Assembly (NCBI GenBank): GCA_900542495.1
Contig: UQNW01000017.1
Coordinates: 1-64,000, forward strand
Direction of reading: 5' to 3'
DNA: 64,000 bases
Origin: an uncultured Roseburia sp.
GTDB lineage: Bacteria > Bacillota > Clostridia > Lachnospirales > Lachnospiraceae
The notes under the pieces: generated by a model
Databases searched by the model: none
Seen by the model: only the letters and a program-made list of their open reading frames with translations
What the model was told of the DNA's origin: nothing
Translations under genes and position numbers: made by a program
Part shown: positions 36,409-44,846 of the stretch, in pieces
Position numbering within the stretch: position 1 is the first letter of the stretch
Layout of the letters: every line of letters begins with the position of its first letter

Positions 36409-36945
36409 CTATTCAATATTTAAATAAAAATAGATGTCACTTTTTCCTTCCTGCTTCGTCCCCTTGTAAACCTGCGTATTGAATCCGCCAATTTCAAAAC
36501 CATTTTTCAGGTAAAAAAGATCGGCAGAAAGATTGTTGTCCTGACCTATCGTATAAATACCATGATATCCGTTTTCGAGAGCAATCTTTTTGCCTTCTTC
36601 GATCAGCATTTTCCCAATGCCATGTCCCCTGTGGCTGCCATTCACTTTCAGGTCATCCAGATACAGATAATCGAACCAGTCATTTTTATAGACGGCAAGC
36701 CCGATGCATGTTCCCTGCCCATCATATGCCCCTGCAAAAAAATACTCACTTTTCATTTCGTCATAGTTATTTTCAAAATCAGGAAAACACATTTCATACT
36801 GCTTTTCCCGTGGTAACTCTTTCGTCTGATAGGACCATGCTTTTCCATCGAAAAGTGGAGTCATTCTCCCCCAGATTTTAAATGGTTCATTCAGCAGATG
36901 AATGTCTGATTTATTTTCTTTGGTAATTCTTTGGATTGTATACAT
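36409..36945 (-). CDS. GNAT family N-acetyltransferase
   Basis: Acetyl-CoA-dependent transferase of 178 residues, start at ATG 36945 (MYTIQRITKENK) behind GGGAG. The acetyl-CoA site is the segment GSHRGHGIGKMLIEEG. LYLDDLKV and YTIGQDNNLSADLFYLKNGF are arranged as in streptothricin acetyltransferases, to which it has a general resemblance, but resistance is not shown. First gene of the operon with the phosphatase and the nitrilase-like hydrolase. Confidence 0.86.
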   Translation of the reverse strand: MYTIQRITKENKSDIHLLNEPFKIWGRMTPLFDGKAWSYQTKELPREKQYEMCFPDFENNYDEMKSEYFFAGAYDGQGTCIGLAVYKNDWFDYLYLDDLKVNGSHRGHGIGKMLIEEGKKIALENGYHGIYTIGQDNNLSADLFYLKNGFEIGGFNTQVYKGTKQEGKSDIYFYLNIE

Positions 36946-37006
36946 TATAAAAATCTCCCTCATTTTTTAGAAATCAAAAAATTTTTGTTCTGTGTGCCTG
37001 ATAATT

Positions 37007-38797
37007 TTATCCCAGCTCTGCAAACTGCGCCATATAAAGCTTATAATAAGCTCCTTTTTTCTCCATCAGTTCCGCCGGGCTTCCCTGCTCTAAAATACCG
37101 CCTTTGTCAATCACAAAAATACGGTCTGCATTCTGGATGGTCGACAGACGGTGTGCAATGACAAAACTCGTTCTTCCGGCAAGCAGAGCCTCTATCCCTC
37201 TCTGCACTAAAATCTCAGTATGTGTGTCAATGCTTGAAGTTGCCTCATCTAAGATCAGGATTTTTGGCATGGAAACCATTGTTCTTGCAAATGCGATCAG
37301 CTGGCGCTGCCCGATGGACAGTCCTGCTCCGTGCTCTTTCAGTTCAGTGTCATAACCTTTTTCCATTTTCATGATAAAGTCGTGTGCATTGACAGCCTTC
37401 GCTGCTGCGATCACCTCTTCGTCGGTGGCATCCAGTTTTCCATATAAAATGTTATCTTTTACAGTTCCCTGAAAAATGAAGTTATCCTGTGTCATGACGC
37501 CCATCTGTCTGCGCAGGCTGTTCATGGATACTTTCGTCAGGTCATATCCGTCGATCAGGATTTTTCCCTGCTCAATATCATAAAAACGGCTGATCAGATT
37601 GACGATCGTTGTTTTTCCTGCGCCCGTCGGTCCGACAAGTGCGATCGTCTCACCCGGTTTCACGACAAAATTGACATCCTCTAACACCTTCGTCTCCGCC
37701 GGTGTTCCCCGGTCATAGGTGAATCCAACATGCGAAAATGTCACTTCACCCTTTACTTCCGGCAGTTCTTCTACATCTTTTGCATCTGTGATGTCCGGTT
37801 CGGTATCCAGAATATCAAAAATCCTCTCTGCGGCTGTCAGGTTTGTGACCAGATTATTGTAAAAGTTACTCAGATTCATGATCGGGTTCCAGAACATATT
37901 AATATAGCTTCCGAACGCCACTAAAAGTCCGACGGATACTTTTTCAAACCCAAGGAAACGGATGCCGACCAGATATAGCATCATCGCTCCGATTCCCCAG
38001 CAGAAGTCAATGACCGGTCCGAACATATCTGCAAAAATGACTGCATCCACAAACGCATTGCGGTGTTCATCCGTCAGGTTCTCAAAAATTTCTTTTGTCT
38101 CGTCCTCCGCACCAAAACTCTGCACTACATTCATCCCTGCAATGTCCTCATGCACGTAGGCATTGAGGTTGGATGATTTTTTACGGTAAATCTGCCATCT
38201 CTTATGAGATATTTTCTGCACCAGAAAAATACCGACGATCATGATCGGGATCGTGCTTAAGGATGCCAGCGCCAGACGCCAGTCTTTTATCATCATGATC
38301 ACGACAACACCGATGACGGTGATAAATTCCGGGATCAGAGTCGTGACCATATTCGTCAGGACATCTTTCAGTGAATTGACATCTCCGATGATTCTTGCAA
38401 GAATTTTTCCGGTCGGTCTGCTGTCAAAAAACGAGAAAGATAACGTCTGGATATGCTCATATAAATCCTGTCGGATCTTTAATAATATTTTATTGGAAAT
38501 CACGGACATACTGTACATTCTTACTTTTACGAGAATGATAAAAAGAACGTTCAGTGCGAGCGCAAAAATTCCAAGTGCGATCAGTCCTTTAAAATCTGAC
38601 TGCGCTATGTAATGATCGATCGCCTCTTCAATCAGCAATGGGTTTACCAGTGAGATCCCTACGGTAATCCCCATACAGACCAAAACGCCGGCAATCGCTA
38701 ATTTATAATCTAATAAATAGGAAAGCAGCCGGCTTAAAATCTTCTTTTTGTCGGTGTTTTCCATATATTCGTCTTCACGAAATGAATTGACTGCCAT
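37007..38797 (-). CDS. ABC exporter half-transporter, BmrD-like
   Basis: Membrane domain fused to ATPase, 596 residues. Six helices (residues 30-330) precede the nucleotide domain with Walker A GPTGAGKT, signature LSIGQRQ and Walker B ILDEATSSID with the catalytic glutamate. ABC family B, multidrug type. Strong AAGGAGG before the ATG at 38797. Together with the next gene upstream it should form a heterodimer in which this subunit carries the intact catalytic site. A hairpin (38841-38860) lies between the two genes. Confidence 0.93.
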   Translation of the reverse strand: MAVNSFREDEYMENTDKKKILSRLLSYLLDYKLAIAGVLVCMGITVGISLVNPLLIEEAIDHYIAQSDFKGLIALGIFALALNVLFIILVKVRMYSMSVISNKILLKIRQDLYEHIQTLSFSFFDSRPTGKILARIIGDVNSLKDVLTNMVTTLIPEFITVIGVVVIMMIKDWRLALASLSTIPIMIVGIFLVQKISHKRWQIYRKKSSNLNAYVHEDIAGMNVVQSFGAEDETKEIFENLTDEHRNAFVDAVIFADMFGPVIDFCWGIGAMMLYLVGIRFLGFEKVSVGLLVAFGSYINMFWNPIMNLSNFYNNLVTNLTAAERIFDILDTEPDITDAKDVEELPEVKGEVTFSHVGFTYDRGTPAETKVLEDVNFVVKPGETIALVGPTGAGKTTIVNLISRFYDIEQGKILIDGYDLTKVSMNSLRRQMGVMTQDNFIFQGTVKDNILYGKLDATDEEVIAAAKAVNAHDFIMKMEKGYDTELKEHGAGLSIGQRQLIAFARTMVSMPKILILDEATSSIDTHTEILVQRGIEALLAGRTSFVIAHRLSTIQNADRIFVIDKGGILEQGSPAELMEKKGAYYKLYMAQFAELG

Positions 38798-38840
38798 GGT
38801 AGCCTCCTTCTGTGTTATATTGAAATCAGGTCAAATTTCC

Positions 38841-38860
38841 AGCGAAGCCCTGCCTTCGCT
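38841..38860 (-). other. Intercistronic hairpin
   Basis: AGCGAAG and CTTCGCT pair around a 6-base loop between the two ABC exporter genes. No T-run follows, so it is more likely an mRNA stability or processing structure than a terminator. Confidence 0.5.
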
Positions 38861-38909
38861 ATATGTGTCATTTTATATTTTTATTTCCAGCTTCTGCATG
38901 ACATACTTT

Positions 38910-40631
38910 TTAAGATGCCAGATATCCGCCGTACTGTGCCATATAAGTGTCATAATACAGTCCCTTCTTTGCAAGAAGCTCCTCATGTGTGCCGCGCTCT
39001 GCGATCCTGCCATCCTGCAGATAAATGATCTCATCTGCGTGGCAGACCGCTGAAATGCGGTGTGCAATGATGATCTTCGTCGTGTCTTTCAGACTGTTTA
39101 ATGTCTTCTGGATCTCATGCTCGGTCTCCATATCAAGAGCTGAAGTGGAATCGTCCATGACAAGAATCGGGCTGTGTTTTGACAATGCGCGTGCAATACT
39201 GATCCGCTGTTTCTGTCCGCCGGAAAGTCCTACACCGCGCTCACCGATAACGGTCTCATACTGTTCATCCATTTTTTCAATAAAACTGCTTGCCTGCGCA
39301 CTCGCTGCGGCACTCTTTATCTCGTCCATCTGCATCGTGCTGCGGTTACCCATTTTAATATTTTCTTCAATGGTATCCGAAAACAGGAACACATCCTGTA
39401 AAACAACGGCAACGCTTCTTCTAAGCTGTCTTAAAGATATTTTTCTGATATCCACACCGTCGAGTCTGACGGATCCTTCCGTTGTGTCATAAAAACGATG
39501 CAGCATGTTGATGATCGATGATTTTCCGGAACCTGTCGCCCCCATAATTCCGAGCGTCTTTCCCTCTTTTACCGAAAAACTGATGTCTGATAAAATCTGT
39601 TTTCCATCTAGTTTGAAGGAAACATGATCAAACTCAACATTACCGCTGACATGATCTAACGTTACAACATTCCGGCTATCCTCAATTTCCGGTTTCACCT
39701 CATATATTTTCTTGATCTTTTTATATGATGCGACTGCGGAAGACAGGTCGTTTGTCAGCCATCCCATCATTTCCATTGGCCAGGTACAGTTTCTGCTGTA
39801 TTCCACATATGCGACCAGCGCACCTAATGACATATTTCCATTCATCACAGAAATTCCTCCAAGAATGGTAATTGCCACAGGAAGCACTTTTCCGACAAAC
39901 TGAAACAGCGGATAATACCGCACCAGCACTTTGGACTGTGTGATGTTCAGATCGTAATAGCGTTCATTGTGGGACAAAAATTTTTTGATCTCATAATCTT
40001 CCCTTGCAAACGCTTTTACCGTGCGCACACCTGCCAGATTTTCCTCTGCAACAGTGGTCAGCACCGCATTTTCCTCGCTGATATCCTCATAAACTTTATC
40101 CAACTTACGCTCCATGATAATTGCCACCACAGCGCAGCAGAGCATGACTGTAACCGGCAAAAATGCCATTTTCCAATTCAGGGAAAACATGCAGTATAAA
40201 ACAAATACCACATGGATCGTCACCTCGATCAGCAACATTCCCACATAACCTAATGCATTCTGGATTTTATCCACATCATCTTTGACTCTCGCCATCAGTT
40301 CTCCTGTATTGGTATCGTCAAAATACCGCATGGACAAGGTCTGAATGTGGTTAAATAAATCCTTTCGCATCTCTGCCCCGATTTTCGATGACAGAAAATC
40401 AAACGTAAACTCCTTACAATAACCAAAAATGCTTCGTCCGATTCCAACGAGCACGATTCCTGCCAACAGCTTTGTCAGAATCTCCATCTGCCCGCCTAAA
40501 ATAACGTCATCCACAATCTTCTGTGTGATCTTCGGATATAACATATCTAACGCAATAGCAGTGACCATGCTTGCAACGGCAAACAAATAACCATACCAGT
40601 AACGCCCGATATAACTGCTTAACTTTCTCAT
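38910..40631 (-). CDS. ABC exporter half-transporter, BmrC-like, degenerate site
   Basis: Partner of the following ABC gene, 573 residues with six membrane helices and one nucleotide domain: GATGSGKS, signature LSGGQKQR, and Walker B LVMDDSTSALD in which aspartate replaces the catalytic glutamate. That substitution is the mark of asymmetric heterodimers such as BmrCD and LmrCD, multidrug exporters. AAGGAGGA precedes the ATG. Upstream lie a short leader ORF and two terminators, the layout known for antibiotic-inducible exporter attenuators. Substrates are not predictable. Confidence 0.93.
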   Translation of the reverse strand: MRKLSSYIGRYWYGYLFAVASMVTAIALDMLYPKITQKIVDDVILGGQMEILTKLLAGIVLVGIGRSIFGYCKEFTFDFLSSKIGAEMRKDLFNHIQTLSMRYFDDTNTGELMARVKDDVDKIQNALGYVGMLLIEVTIHVVFVLYCMFSLNWKMAFLPVTVMLCCAVVAIIMERKLDKVYEDISEENAVLTTVAEENLAGVRTVKAFAREDYEIKKFLSHNERYYDLNITQSKVLVRYYPLFQFVGKVLPVAITILGGISVMNGNMSLGALVAYVEYSRNCTWPMEMMGWLTNDLSSAVASYKKIKKIYEVKPEIEDSRNVVTLDHVSGNVEFDHVSFKLDGKQILSDISFSVKEGKTLGIMGATGSGKSSIINMLHRFYDTTEGSVRLDGVDIRKISLRQLRRSVAVVLQDVFLFSDTIEENIKMGNRSTMQMDEIKSAAASAQASSFIEKMDEQYETVIGERGVGLSGGQKQRISIARALSKHSPILVMDDSTSALDMETEHEIQKTLNSLKDTTKIIIAHRISAVCHADEIIYLQDGRIAERGTHEELLAKKGLYYDTYMAQYGGYLAS

Positions 40632-40666
40632 AAATCCTCCTTGTTTTTTGCGAATCCCCCGGTAAA

Positions 40667-40702
40667 CAAAAAGCGCTCCGCAGTATCTTCACCACGAAGC
40701 GC
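40667..40702 (-). terminator. Second leader terminator of the ABC exporter operon
   Basis: On the minus strand GCGCTTCG pairs with CGGAGCGC (one G-U pair) and TTTTTG follows. It lies in the untranslated leader, 36 bases before the BmrC-like ATG. Confidence 0.7.
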
Positions 40703-40730
40703 ATTTATCCGCTGATCTGTCTTAAAACAT

Positions 40731-40760
40731 AAAAAGTCCGTGGCGAATTACACCACGGAC
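40731..40760 (-). terminator. First leader terminator of the ABC exporter operon
   Basis: GTCCGTGG and CCACGGAC form an 8-bp stem extended by a further pair, followed on the minus strand by TTTTTATG. It starts 30 bases after the leader ORF stop codon. Confidence 0.78.
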
Positions 40761-40789
40761 AAAACTTTCCTTCTTATAACATACTTCTG

Positions 40790-40864
40790 TTATCTAAGAT
40801 TCTTACCGAGGTAATTCTGCATATGATTTTGTAATGTTGTGTGAAATGTTGTAAACTGAATCAT
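40790..40864 (-). CDS. 24-residue leader peptide of the ABC exporter operon
   Basis: A short ORF with a strong ribosome site (GAGAGGTAAGG) codes MIQFTTFHTTLQNHMQNYLG plus four more residues (KNLR). It is followed by two tandem terminators and then the exporter gene. In Bacillus subtilis the bmrB leader peptide controls bmrCD by ribosome stalling; this layout suggests the same logic, with translation inhibitors slowing the ribosome and favouring an antiterminated fold. The antiterminator was not computed. Confidence 0.68.
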   Translation of the reverse strand: MIQFTTFHTTLQNHMQNYLGKNLR

Positions 40865-40900
40865 ATCCTTACCTCTCTTTCTTTGTATTTTGCAGTTATA

Positions 40901-40979
40901 AACGTCACAAATATGACGTCCTGATTCCCTACAATTTAGCTTACTAAACTAATAAATCATAAAATCACTAAATTGTCAA
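40901..40979 (-). promoter_or_regulatory. Promoter and inverted repeats of the ABC exporter operon
   Basis: TTGACA (40974-40979) is followed after 17 bases by TTTATT (40951-40956). Two inverted repeats lie just downstream: TTTAG-TAAG-CTAAA (about 40934-40947) at the expected start, and GACGTCA...TGACGTT (40901-40920). Either could be an operator. The rest of the gap to 41229 is AT-rich with no strong signal. Confidence 0.6.
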
Positions 40980-41229
40980 CACAATAAAATAAATTTGCTC
41001 TCTCCTTCAAGCAAGCTCAGCAGTTATAACTTTTGCAAAACACTTCTTGAACCACCAAAGTATGAGATTGATATTGTCAATCTGATCGTCATTACCGCAT
41101 ATGCATCCGTGATCTGCTTTGAAAAATAAGGGATTTTGATTGTTTTTGTTATTTGTTAATTTCAATTGACTTTTTTTTACCTTTACTGTATTATCTAATT
41201 ATTAAAGAAACGGGTTTTCACCGTACAGT

Positions 41230-42114
41230 CTATGACTCAAGCGGGCTATTCGTTTCTTTTTTTATTGTTGTAAAATCATAAAGATATTTTTTTCCATCTT
41301 CATCATGTCTTACTAACATAACTGCTCCAAAAATGTTATATCGCTCCAATTCTCCATCATTATTGTACACTGGGATTCCAAAACGCACGTTATATCTATA
41401 CCACCCATATTTTGCATCTTTTTCGTGTTTTGATTCTTTATTCTGCTGCCAGATTTCTTTTACAGGTGTTGCTATTTGTATTAATTCTGGAATTGCCTGT
41501 GCAGCATTTGCCTTCGCAACTCTTCTTGGTCCTTTTAATGTAATTCTGCTATCTGAATTGGAATATTCATCTGGGAAATCTGTATCTATAAAAATTTTTT
41601 CTGAACAATATGCTATCTCATAGAAATCACCCACATACTCCTTTAAATAATTCTCAACTTCTTTCCAGTCAGCTTTTGACAATCCCTTAAATTTTTTATC
41701 ATTAATAAGAACTATTTTTTTACCTTCTGCATCCTGAATAATAGAAACATTCCTTACTTTCCTTTTAGCAGACTGATTCTTTTCCAAACCTAAATATATA
41801 TCATTAAAATATTGGAATACTCGTCCTTTAATATCATCTGGAGATGTAAGCATTTTCTCAATTGTTATTTTTTCATCCGAAATACAGTTTGATGTCATGA
41901 TTGAAACGTTGTTTTCCTCTTCCTCACACAATAACTCTGCAAGTGTCATATCCAGTGCTTTACAAATTGGAACCAGTTTATCAGCCTGTGGATTCATCCT
42001 TTTCTTTCTCCAATCACTTATCGTACTGGTAGCTATCCCTGTTTTCTTTGATAATTCTGTCTGGCTCATATGCAGTAATTCCAGTCTGCTAAAAATTTTT
42101 TCATAAATCTTCAT
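41230..42114 (-). CDS. XRE-family HTH protein fused to a phage-type nuclease-like domain
   Basis: A 294-residue two-domain protein. Residues 1-65 are a Cro/CI-type helix-turn-helix (LSKKTGIATSTISDWRK). From about 115 to 294 the sequence (KVRNVSIIQDAEGKKIVLIN, then LKGPRRVAKANAAQ, KYGWYRYNVRFGIPVY and LYDFTTIKKETNSPLES) resembles the PBECR group of Barnase/EndoU/ColicinE5-D/RelE-like nuclease domains found in phage and mobile-element proteins; this match is from memory of the family. GGAGAAAT precedes the ATG. The arrangement suggests an autoregulated toxin or defence-type protein, but no partner gene is adjacent. Weak terminator signals follow at about 41180-41225. Confidence 0.72.
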   Translation of the reverse strand: MKIYEKIFSRLELLHMSQTELSKKTGIATSTISDWRKKRMNPQADKLVPICKALDMTLAELLCEEEENNVSIMTSNCISDEKITIEKMLTSPDDIKGRVFQYFNDIYLGLEKNQSAKRKVRNVSIIQDAEGKKIVLINDKKFKGLSKADWKEVENYLKEYVGDFYEIAYCSEKIFIDTDFPDEYSNSDSRITLKGPRRVAKANAAQAIPELIQIATPVKEIWQQNKESKHEKDAKYGWYRYNVRFGIPVYNNDGELERYNIFGAVMLVRHDEDGKKYLYDFTTIKKETNSPLES

Positions 42115-42204
42115 ATTTCTCCTCTATCTTTCCGATTTGTCGGATATTTTATCATAAAAAACTCAAATTTGCAATCTTAGAACATTCATTTCAGCAACAC
42201 TTTC

Positions 42205-42250
42205 CAAATATTTCCAACATATTTTTTTGAATGCTGTTCATAATAGAATT
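42205..42250 (+). promoter_or_regulatory. Possible forespore promoter of the SASP gene
   Basis: CATAATA at about 42239 resembles a sigma-G/F -10 box, with ACATA about 17 bases upstream as a poor -35 match. The role of the downstream gene supports it more than the sequence does. The leader to 42345 also has GCAGCAATGACGCTGCTGC, a small hairpin. Confidence 0.35.
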
Positions 42251-42345
42251 AGGACAAACAACAGCGGCTTGCTTCTGAATCGTCAGCAGCAATGACGCTG
42301 CTGCACTCCTAAAATAACACAAGGAAAAAATATGGAGGTGAAACC

Positions 42346-42561
42346 ATGAGCGGATCTAATTCAGGTTCTAACACCAGTAAAATGGCTGTACCACAGGCAA
42401 AAGAAGCCATGAATCGTTTCAAACAGGAAGTTGCAAGTGAGATTGGAGTACCTTTAAAAGAAGGTTACAATGGTGACTTAACTTCTGCACAGGCTGGAAG
42501 CATTGGTGGTGAAATGGTCAAAAAAATGATCATGAAGCAGGAAGAACAGATGAAAAACTAG
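42346..42561 (+). CDS. Alpha/beta-type small acid-soluble spore protein
   Basis: A 71-residue DNA-binding protein of dormant spores. The family motifs are clear: EVASEIGVPL contains the site cut by the germination protease, and GYNGDLTSAQAGSIGGEMVK is the conserved DNA-contacting region. TGGAGGTG precedes the ATG. It should coat forespore DNA and protect it from damage. Presence indicates that the organism belongs to a sporulating lineage. A terminator follows directly. Confidence 0.95.
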   Translation: MSGSNSGSNTSKMAVPQAKEAMNRFKQEVASEIGVPLKEGYNGDLTSAQAGSIGGEMVKKMIMKQEEQMKN

Positions 42562-42570
42562 CCATTAGGA

Positions 42571-42625
42571 AAAAGCCACTGCACATCTTTGGTATCTGCC
42601 TAAGATCTGCGGCGGCTTTTTATAT
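42571..42625 (+). terminator. Terminator of the SASP gene
   Basis: AAAGCC and GGCTTT close a longer imperfect stem (CTGCA.ATC against GATCTGCGG) followed by TTTTTATATTT. Confidence 0.75.
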
Positions 42626-42689
42626 TTATTATGTAAACCGATAAACTGATTTCATAATGAAATCTCTTTTTGTATATTCTGTGTAATGA

Positions 42690-43259
42690 CTACGCTTCTT
42701 CAAAATTGCGGTAGACAATTCCTTTTTTCACATGTCCGACAACTTCCTCGTCAAATTCTGTCAGACACTCCACGATTGCAAGTCCAAAATCAATGGCAGT
42801 TCCCATACCACGGCTTGTGATAATATTACCGTCAACGACAACGGCATCCTCGCTTGTGATCGCCCCGGTCAGTTTTTCCTCAAATCCCGGATGACAGGTA
42901 GCATGTCTTCCCTCTAATAATCCGGCTGCTCCCAACACACTTGGTGCCGCACAGATTGCAGCTACGATTTTTCCCTCTGCTGCAAATTTTTTTATTATTT
43001 TATTCACGATATCGCTTGCTCCGAGATTTAATGTTCCAGGCATTCCTCCCGGTAGAACAATTGCATCAAATCCGTCAAAATCTACTTCCGATGCAAGTGC
43101 GTCTGTCAAAAATGTGACATTATGGGAACTTGTCACTTCTTTTTTATCTGTGATAGAAATGGTTGTCATCTCTAACTTTGCCCTGCGCACAATGTCAACA
43201 ACGGTCAGTCCCTCAATCTCTTCACATCCGTCTGCCATAAAAATACCAACTTTTTTCAT
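42690..43259 (-). CDS. DJ-1/PfpI (ThiJ) family protein
   Basis: A 189-residue protein of the glutamine amidotransferase-like fold. VGIFMADGCEEIEG at the N-terminus and the nucleophile elbow AAICAAPSVLG with its reactive cysteine (near residue 101) identify the DJ-1 branch. Relatives act as glyoxalase-type deglycases or thiol stress proteins; the exact activity is unsettled in the family. TGGAGGAT precedes the ATG. Single gene, followed by convergent DNA from the SASP gene. Confidence 0.9.
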   Translation of the reverse strand: MKKVGIFMADGCEEIEGLTVVDIVRRAKLEMTTISITDKKEVTSSHNVTFLTDALASEVDFDGFDAIVLPGGMPGTLNLGASDIVNKIIKKFAAEGKIVAAICAAPSVLGAAGLLEGRHATCHPGFEEKLTGAITSEDAVVVDGNIITSRGMGTAIDFGLAIVECLTEFDEEVVGHVKKGIVYRNFEEA

Positions 43260-43628
43260 GCCGTTTATCCTCCATTTGTTATATTATGTACAAAACCTGC
43301 GGTTTTTCCAGTCTCGCAGTGCACGCACGAAAAATCAAAGATTTTCCGGGTTGCCGGGCATTCGCCCTCCTCGAAGCGGAAGAAACACAACCCCAACTGC
43401 CAGCAGTCGAATTGTGTTTCCTCCGCTTCGAACACTGCTCATTGCTTTCGCACATTGTATCACAAATCCAGTTCCAGCAAAAGCCTAAAAACGTAAATCA
43501 CTACTTCCTTATTGCAAAATCACTTTTGCTCATCTATGATAGAGTCATAGATAATTACAAAACTCATAGAAAACGTGATGTATGTTTCGCAATACCTATG
43601 TGATAGAGTAAAAAGAATGGAGATTTTT
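43260..43628. repeat. Intergenic region with repeat motif and long hairpin
   Basis: AACCTGCGGTTTTTCCAGTC (43294-43313) is the third copy of an intergenic motif also at 24183 and 31056. At 43371-43431 TCGAAGCGGAAGAAACACAA pairs with its inverse copy (one mismatch) around a 21-base loop, a strong hairpin between divergent genes. ATCTATGA-TAGAG-TCATAGAT (43532-43552) is a smaller palindrome near the expected CYTH promoter. Confidence 0.65.
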
Positions 43629-44072
43629 ATGGAAATCGAACGTAAATATTTAATTGATAAACTTCCGGAAAATTTGGATCAATATGAATGTAAACAGATT
43701 GAACAGGGTTATTTGAACACTGATCCGGTTGTGCGCATCCGAAAATCCAACGATAAATATACCTTGACCTACAAGGGTGCCGGTCTGATGTGCCGTGAAG
43801 AATATAACCTTCCATTAAACGCAGAAGCCTTCGCACACTTAAAGGAAAAAATTGACGGAATCCTGATTCAAAAACGCAGATATCTGATTCCGCTTACCGA
43901 TAAACTTACAATTGAATTGGATGTTTTTGAAGGGGAACTTGCACCTTTACAGCTTGCCGAAGTTGAATTTGAGACAAAAGAAGAGGCAGAACATTTTGTT
44001 CCACCCGCATGGTTCGGAGAAGATGTCACTTTTTCCTCCAAATATCACAATAGTACGCTTAGCAAACGCTAG
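43629..44072 (+). CDS. CYTH domain protein
   Basis: A 147-residue beta-tunnel triphosphatase-fold protein. Start placed at ATG 43629 (MEIERKYLIDKLPE), with TGGAG seven bases before; the ExExK signature of the superfamily is at residues 2-6. Arg and Lys pairs (VRIRKSNDKYTLTYKG) and acidic strands (LDVFEGELAPLQLAEVEF) line the tunnel. Likely an inorganic triphosphatase or related phosphohydrolase; adenylate cyclase activity is possible but less common. The terminator stem includes its last codons. Confidence 0.85.
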   Translation: MEIERKYLIDKLPENLDQYECKQIEQGYLNTDPVVRIRKSNDKYTLTYKGAGLMCREEYNLPLNAEAFAHLKEKIDGILIQKRRYLIPLTDKLTIELDVFEGELAPLQLAEVEFETKEEAEHFVPPAWFGEDVTFSSKYHNSTLSKR

Positions 44073-44088
44073 GCGTACTATTTTATTT
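44049..44088 (+). terminator. Terminator overlapping the CYTH gene end
   Basis: AATAGTACGC and GCGTACTATT pair perfectly over 10 bases, with an inner TAGC/GCTA, then TTTTATTTAG. The TAG stop codon (44070-44072) lies inside the hairpin. Confidence 0.85.
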
Positions 44089-44112
44089 AGTTTACATAAT
44101 TTGCAAACATCT

Positions 44113-44781
44113 TTATCTGAGGCGATTGCTCTCATACCGTTGTCTTGTACGCAGACAACTCTTTAACTGATCGTAACGGTCATCAAGATCCCCTTCCGGA
44201 ATCACAACGTCCAATGCCACCGCCAATGTGTTGATCATCTGATCGTCTATTTCATCCCGCAGTGCCACCAAAATATTATAACGCTCGTCAAAGTCATCCG
44301 AATCTAAAAATTCTAAAACTTTCGGATTGATGCCACCTTCAAAATCGTCCTGCGCACTCAAAGCTGCCTCTTTTCCTTCCACTCTGTCACTCTGCTGCCA
44401 CTGCGCTTCTGTTATCTGATCTGCACAAACTGGCTTCTGTGCCTGCGATTCCGTGGTCTGATCTGTGTACGCCTGTCTCGGTTCTTGTGCTTCCACCTGA
44501 TCCATGTACACTTGTTTCTGTTCCTGTGCTCTCACTTCCGCATCTGCACGGGGTTCTACTTTCTCGAAACGATACTTCTGTGTTACTTCCGGATACTTCT
44601 CATGATCAACCTCGCTGACAAACATTTCCAGTGGTCTTGCATATACGCCATAATCTCCATATAACGCCTGATAAATCACAAGCTGCTCCCCTGTTTCCGA
44701 ATGTTTTGCCACGGTAACGATCTGATATAATTTATTTTTAAAATGCCGGTAAAATTCTCCGCTTTTCGGTAATTGCCGCAC
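44113..44781 (-). CDS. DUF1653 domain protein with Gln-rich repeats
   Basis: A protein of 222 residues if it starts at GTG 44781, which has AGAGGA six bases upstream; a TTG at 44805 lacks a site. The N-terminal 65 residues (SGEFYRHFKNKLYQIVTVAK, YQALYGDYGVYARPLEMF) match DUF1653, a small fold of unknown function. A middle part (about 80-140) has imperfect repeats of about 15 residues with QAQKPVCADQ/QEPRQAYTDQ form. The C-terminal 80 residues are acidic and helical. Transcribed after the next gene upstream, with which it shares a C-terminal acidic helical character. Function unknown. Confidence 0.8.
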   Translation of the reverse strand: MRQLPKSGEFYRHFKNKLYQIVTVAKHSETGEQLVIYQALYGDYGVYARPLEMFVSEVDHEKYPEVTQKYRFEKVEPRADAEVRAQEQKQVYMDQVEAQEPRQAYTDQTTESQAQKPVCADQITEAQWQQSDRVEGKEAALSAQDDFEGGINPKVLEFLDSDDFDERYNILVALRDEIDDQMINTLAVALDVVIPEGDLDDRYDQLKSCLRTRQRYESNRLR

Positions 44782-44846
44782 GCTGATTCCTCTTTTCTGA
44801 CGCAATTTATGTAAATTATTTTTTAATGAACTACATAATCAGAAAT

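Noticed and set aside
41010..41130. Plus-strand open stretch ending EIDIVNLIVITAYASVICFEK-like before TAA
   Set aside because: It looks protein-like but has no start codon or ribosome site and no recognised family; it could be a gene remnant but cannot be supported.
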